The notes under the pieces were generated by a model that saw only the letters and a program-made list of their open reading frames with translations, searched no databases and was not told the DNA's origin. Shown piece by piece: positions 61,968 to 64,000 of a stretch of DNA of 64,000 nucleotides; within the stretch, counting starts at the first letter, position 1; every line of letters starts with the position of its first letter. The translations under genes and the position numbers were made by a program. The stretch comes from Pseudisothecium myosuroides (taxonomy: Eukaryota > Streptophyta > Bryopsida > Hypnales > Lembophyllaceae): positions 5,146,001 through 5,210,000 of the forward strand of contig OX637296.1 in assembly GCA_951799445.1 (NCBI GenBank), in the 5' to 3' direction.

Positions 61968-62700
61968 GGGTCATTACAAGAAAGAGCATTCAAAAAGCGT
62001 AGCGTTTTGTAGAGTATTCATTTTTTCTTTCAGGAGTACTTTTAAATTAGAAAATCAATTTTAAAAAAAATATAAAAGAAAATGTATAATGTATACACCT
62101 TTAAGAAGAAGGTACCCTAGGAAGGAAAAGCATAGAAATTTTTTCTAAGTAGGTGAATTAGAAAAGTGCAAAATCTCAAGAAAATATGTACTTGAACTAT
62201 AATTTCACTTTTTAATTTGTAAAAAATTGGAAAAGAAATTTAATGAAAAAATAAAAATTGGCCATTTGGGAAGAGTTTATAGTGATGACAAAAGATTGAT
62301 CTTAGAACCATCTTCACTATTTAGAAATTGTGTGCAATGGGAGTGCTGTTTGTACCCATGTAGAGGACAAAAAATAACATACTTTTCAAATTTTTTTTGG
62401 AAGGAATATGCTTTCCTACTATGCAAATAGACCATGAAAATTTCAGCTCCAAATCATTAAATTTGGGGACTCCTAATGTAGTAAAAAACCCTAAACCTTA
62501 CATTGTGACAAATTAACAAAAATGATTTTTTAATATAAAATGAGTTTTTTTAATTTCTAAAAAATAAGGGATTTAATTACCATCAAGTTAGGCATCTCTA
62601 ATAAAAATTTCATGTTCATTGGACCTTTGCTTCAAAAGTTATAGCAGATGACAAGAGAGCCACTTTTTTTGTATAGGACCGGTCTTTCTTGCAATGACCC
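61968..62700. mobile_element. Miniature TIR element, family M1, copy 4
   Basis: Left end GGGTCATTACAAGAAAGAGC; right end in reverse complement GGGTCATTGCAAGAAAGACC. Flanks ATAT and ATAC fit a decayed 4-bp duplication. The interior closely follows the copy at 27389 (TACCCTAGGAAGGAAAAGCA, TGCTTTCCTACTATGCAAAT, TTCAGCTCCAAATCATTAAA). Non-coding. Confidence 0.8.
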
Positions 62701-64000
62701 ATACTTTAAAAAAAAACTTTTAAATTTTTTGCATAATTGTTGCAATAGAATTGAAATTTTTGAGTGTTTTTGACAAAAAAGGCTTTGAATTATAAGTTGG
62801 CCATACAATACTAAAATCATCCAAAACATCAAGAAAATCATTAAAAGCTCAAAATTTTATATTTCAAAATCTTTTCTGAGCTTCTAGGAATTTGCTCTAA
62901 ATTGAACAAAAAGTCAACATTTTGATAAGTTGTGTCAATTTTTTTTTAATTGTAACTGCACAAATTCAACTAAACATGTTAAAATTCTTACAAGAATAGA
63001 AAACACAACAATATCACTTATGGATTGAAAGATTGTAATGTTTGATCATGAAGGTACTAAAAGTGCAAAAATGATTTGAAGTCTTTCAATCCTCTTTTTA
63101 CATGTCAAATCTAAAAAGTTTGTCACCCAAAAAAATATGAGGTTAAAGTGCCTAATATGCATAACTCCAATCAAATTATGGCTTCTCTAAATTTACTCTA
63201 AATTTTTTTGAATGAATTTCTAATTGTGATTTTTCCTCCAAGATCTAATGTATTTGAGGTTCATTTCCAAGAGCCTTCAATACTACGGAAAGTCAAGATT
63301 GCAATGACCACCCTTGCCTAAATCTTGAATAAAAAAATCATAATCAATCAATTTCAAAATTAGTTTCTTGATGCTATACTAGACTTCAAAAAGAATTTTA
63401 CAAAAGTATAAACTATTAAAAATAACAACTTGGTTCAGTTTCATTTGACTTCAAAGTATTGTCAACACCAAAATTTGGTGCCTTGCACATATAGGGGTTA
63501 AAAATAGTCACTAGGTAGTTGAAAATCGTGTTGAGAGAAACAATATTTGGATGGCACTTATGTTTTCTATGACGTTCTTATATTACAGAAAATACAATTG
63601 ACATCCTAGTATATAGTTTTTCCACCGTTTACTACTTGTGACAGTTGTGAGCGCACATCTACAAGGATACTAATTTGATCCATACAAAGACATGTTCGCA
63701 TATGTAAATAAGAGGAACAGCATACTAGAAAATTTCTTAATATTCCTTGTGGTGATTTCTGCCTCCTCGATATTGAACAGGGATGGTATCACATGCTCAA
63801 CCACTGCGAACTGAAAGCACATGCCACTGCACCAGAATCACCAAACTAGAGCAAAATGCAGGTGTAGAAAAAGCAAGAAAAATTCTTTCCAAAAAGCTTG
63901 TTAACACGAAACCGTGCACCACCCACACACTAGGAAAGTGGGGGGAATACAGGTAACCGCCAAGAACGAGGTCCCCAAATAAAAGGCTAAAAGGCAAGCA
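62701..64000. other. Intergenic; GC-richer right edge
   Basis: AT-rich to about 63.7 kb. 63740-64000 has more balanced composition and a 66-codon minus frame, and may be the edge of a gene beyond the window. No domain or splice chain is visible. Confidence 0.4.

Overview
The window is nuclear DNA of a land plant or a close streptophyte relative. Genes are interrupted by short GT-AG introns (mostly about 100-400 bp). Recognisable products are plant-type: a chloroplast PPR4-type protein, a SEX4-type glucan phosphatase, an F-box/kelch-like protein, a trihelix factor and a MEE60-like four-span membrane protein. A StAR-type phosphatidylinositol transfer protein (PITP) is also present. Compact introns in AT-rich, transposon-filled intergenic DNA fit a bryophyte or other seed-free lineage better than a seed plant, but this is inference and I cannot name a species.

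Layout. 0-4 kb: a broken SEX4-like phosphatase fragment running off the left edge (minus), then an intact F-box gene (minus). 4-10 kb: AT-rich DNA with a cluster of about 250-bp direct repeats, one copy split by a terminal-inverted-repeat (TIR) element. 10.2-16.1 kb: a PPR4 homologue (RRM plus PPR repeats) with introns retained but several frameshifts and half of the RRM missing. 16-33.5 kb: a transposon landscape, with TTAA-flanked elements, fold-backs and a nested inverted structure at 21.8-29.3 kb. That structure has near-identical 0.86-kb outer arms, and an inner 1.24-kb palindrome made of a decayed protein-coding sequence. 33.8-41.6 kb: a gene island with the PITP gene (12 coding exons including an 8-nt microexon) and an intronless trihelix gene, both plus strand and both intact. 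42-48 kb: AT-rich DNA with two textbook CACTA-type miniature elements. 48.5-51.1 kb: two minus-strand genes, the four-span membrane protein and an unrecognised multi-exon protein. 51.8-64 kb: tandem repeats, a 1.06-kb fold-back element and further repeats, with no gene I can support.

The genes do not form a pathway. The main biology is the contrast between intact genes (PITP, trihelix, F-box) and decayed ones (PPR4, SEX4), and the variety of small DNA transposons. Four members of one TIR family carry 4-bp target duplications, two CACTA miniatures carry 3-bp duplications, and several elements sit at TTAA. Family names for transposons are inferred from termini only, because no transposase was recognised.
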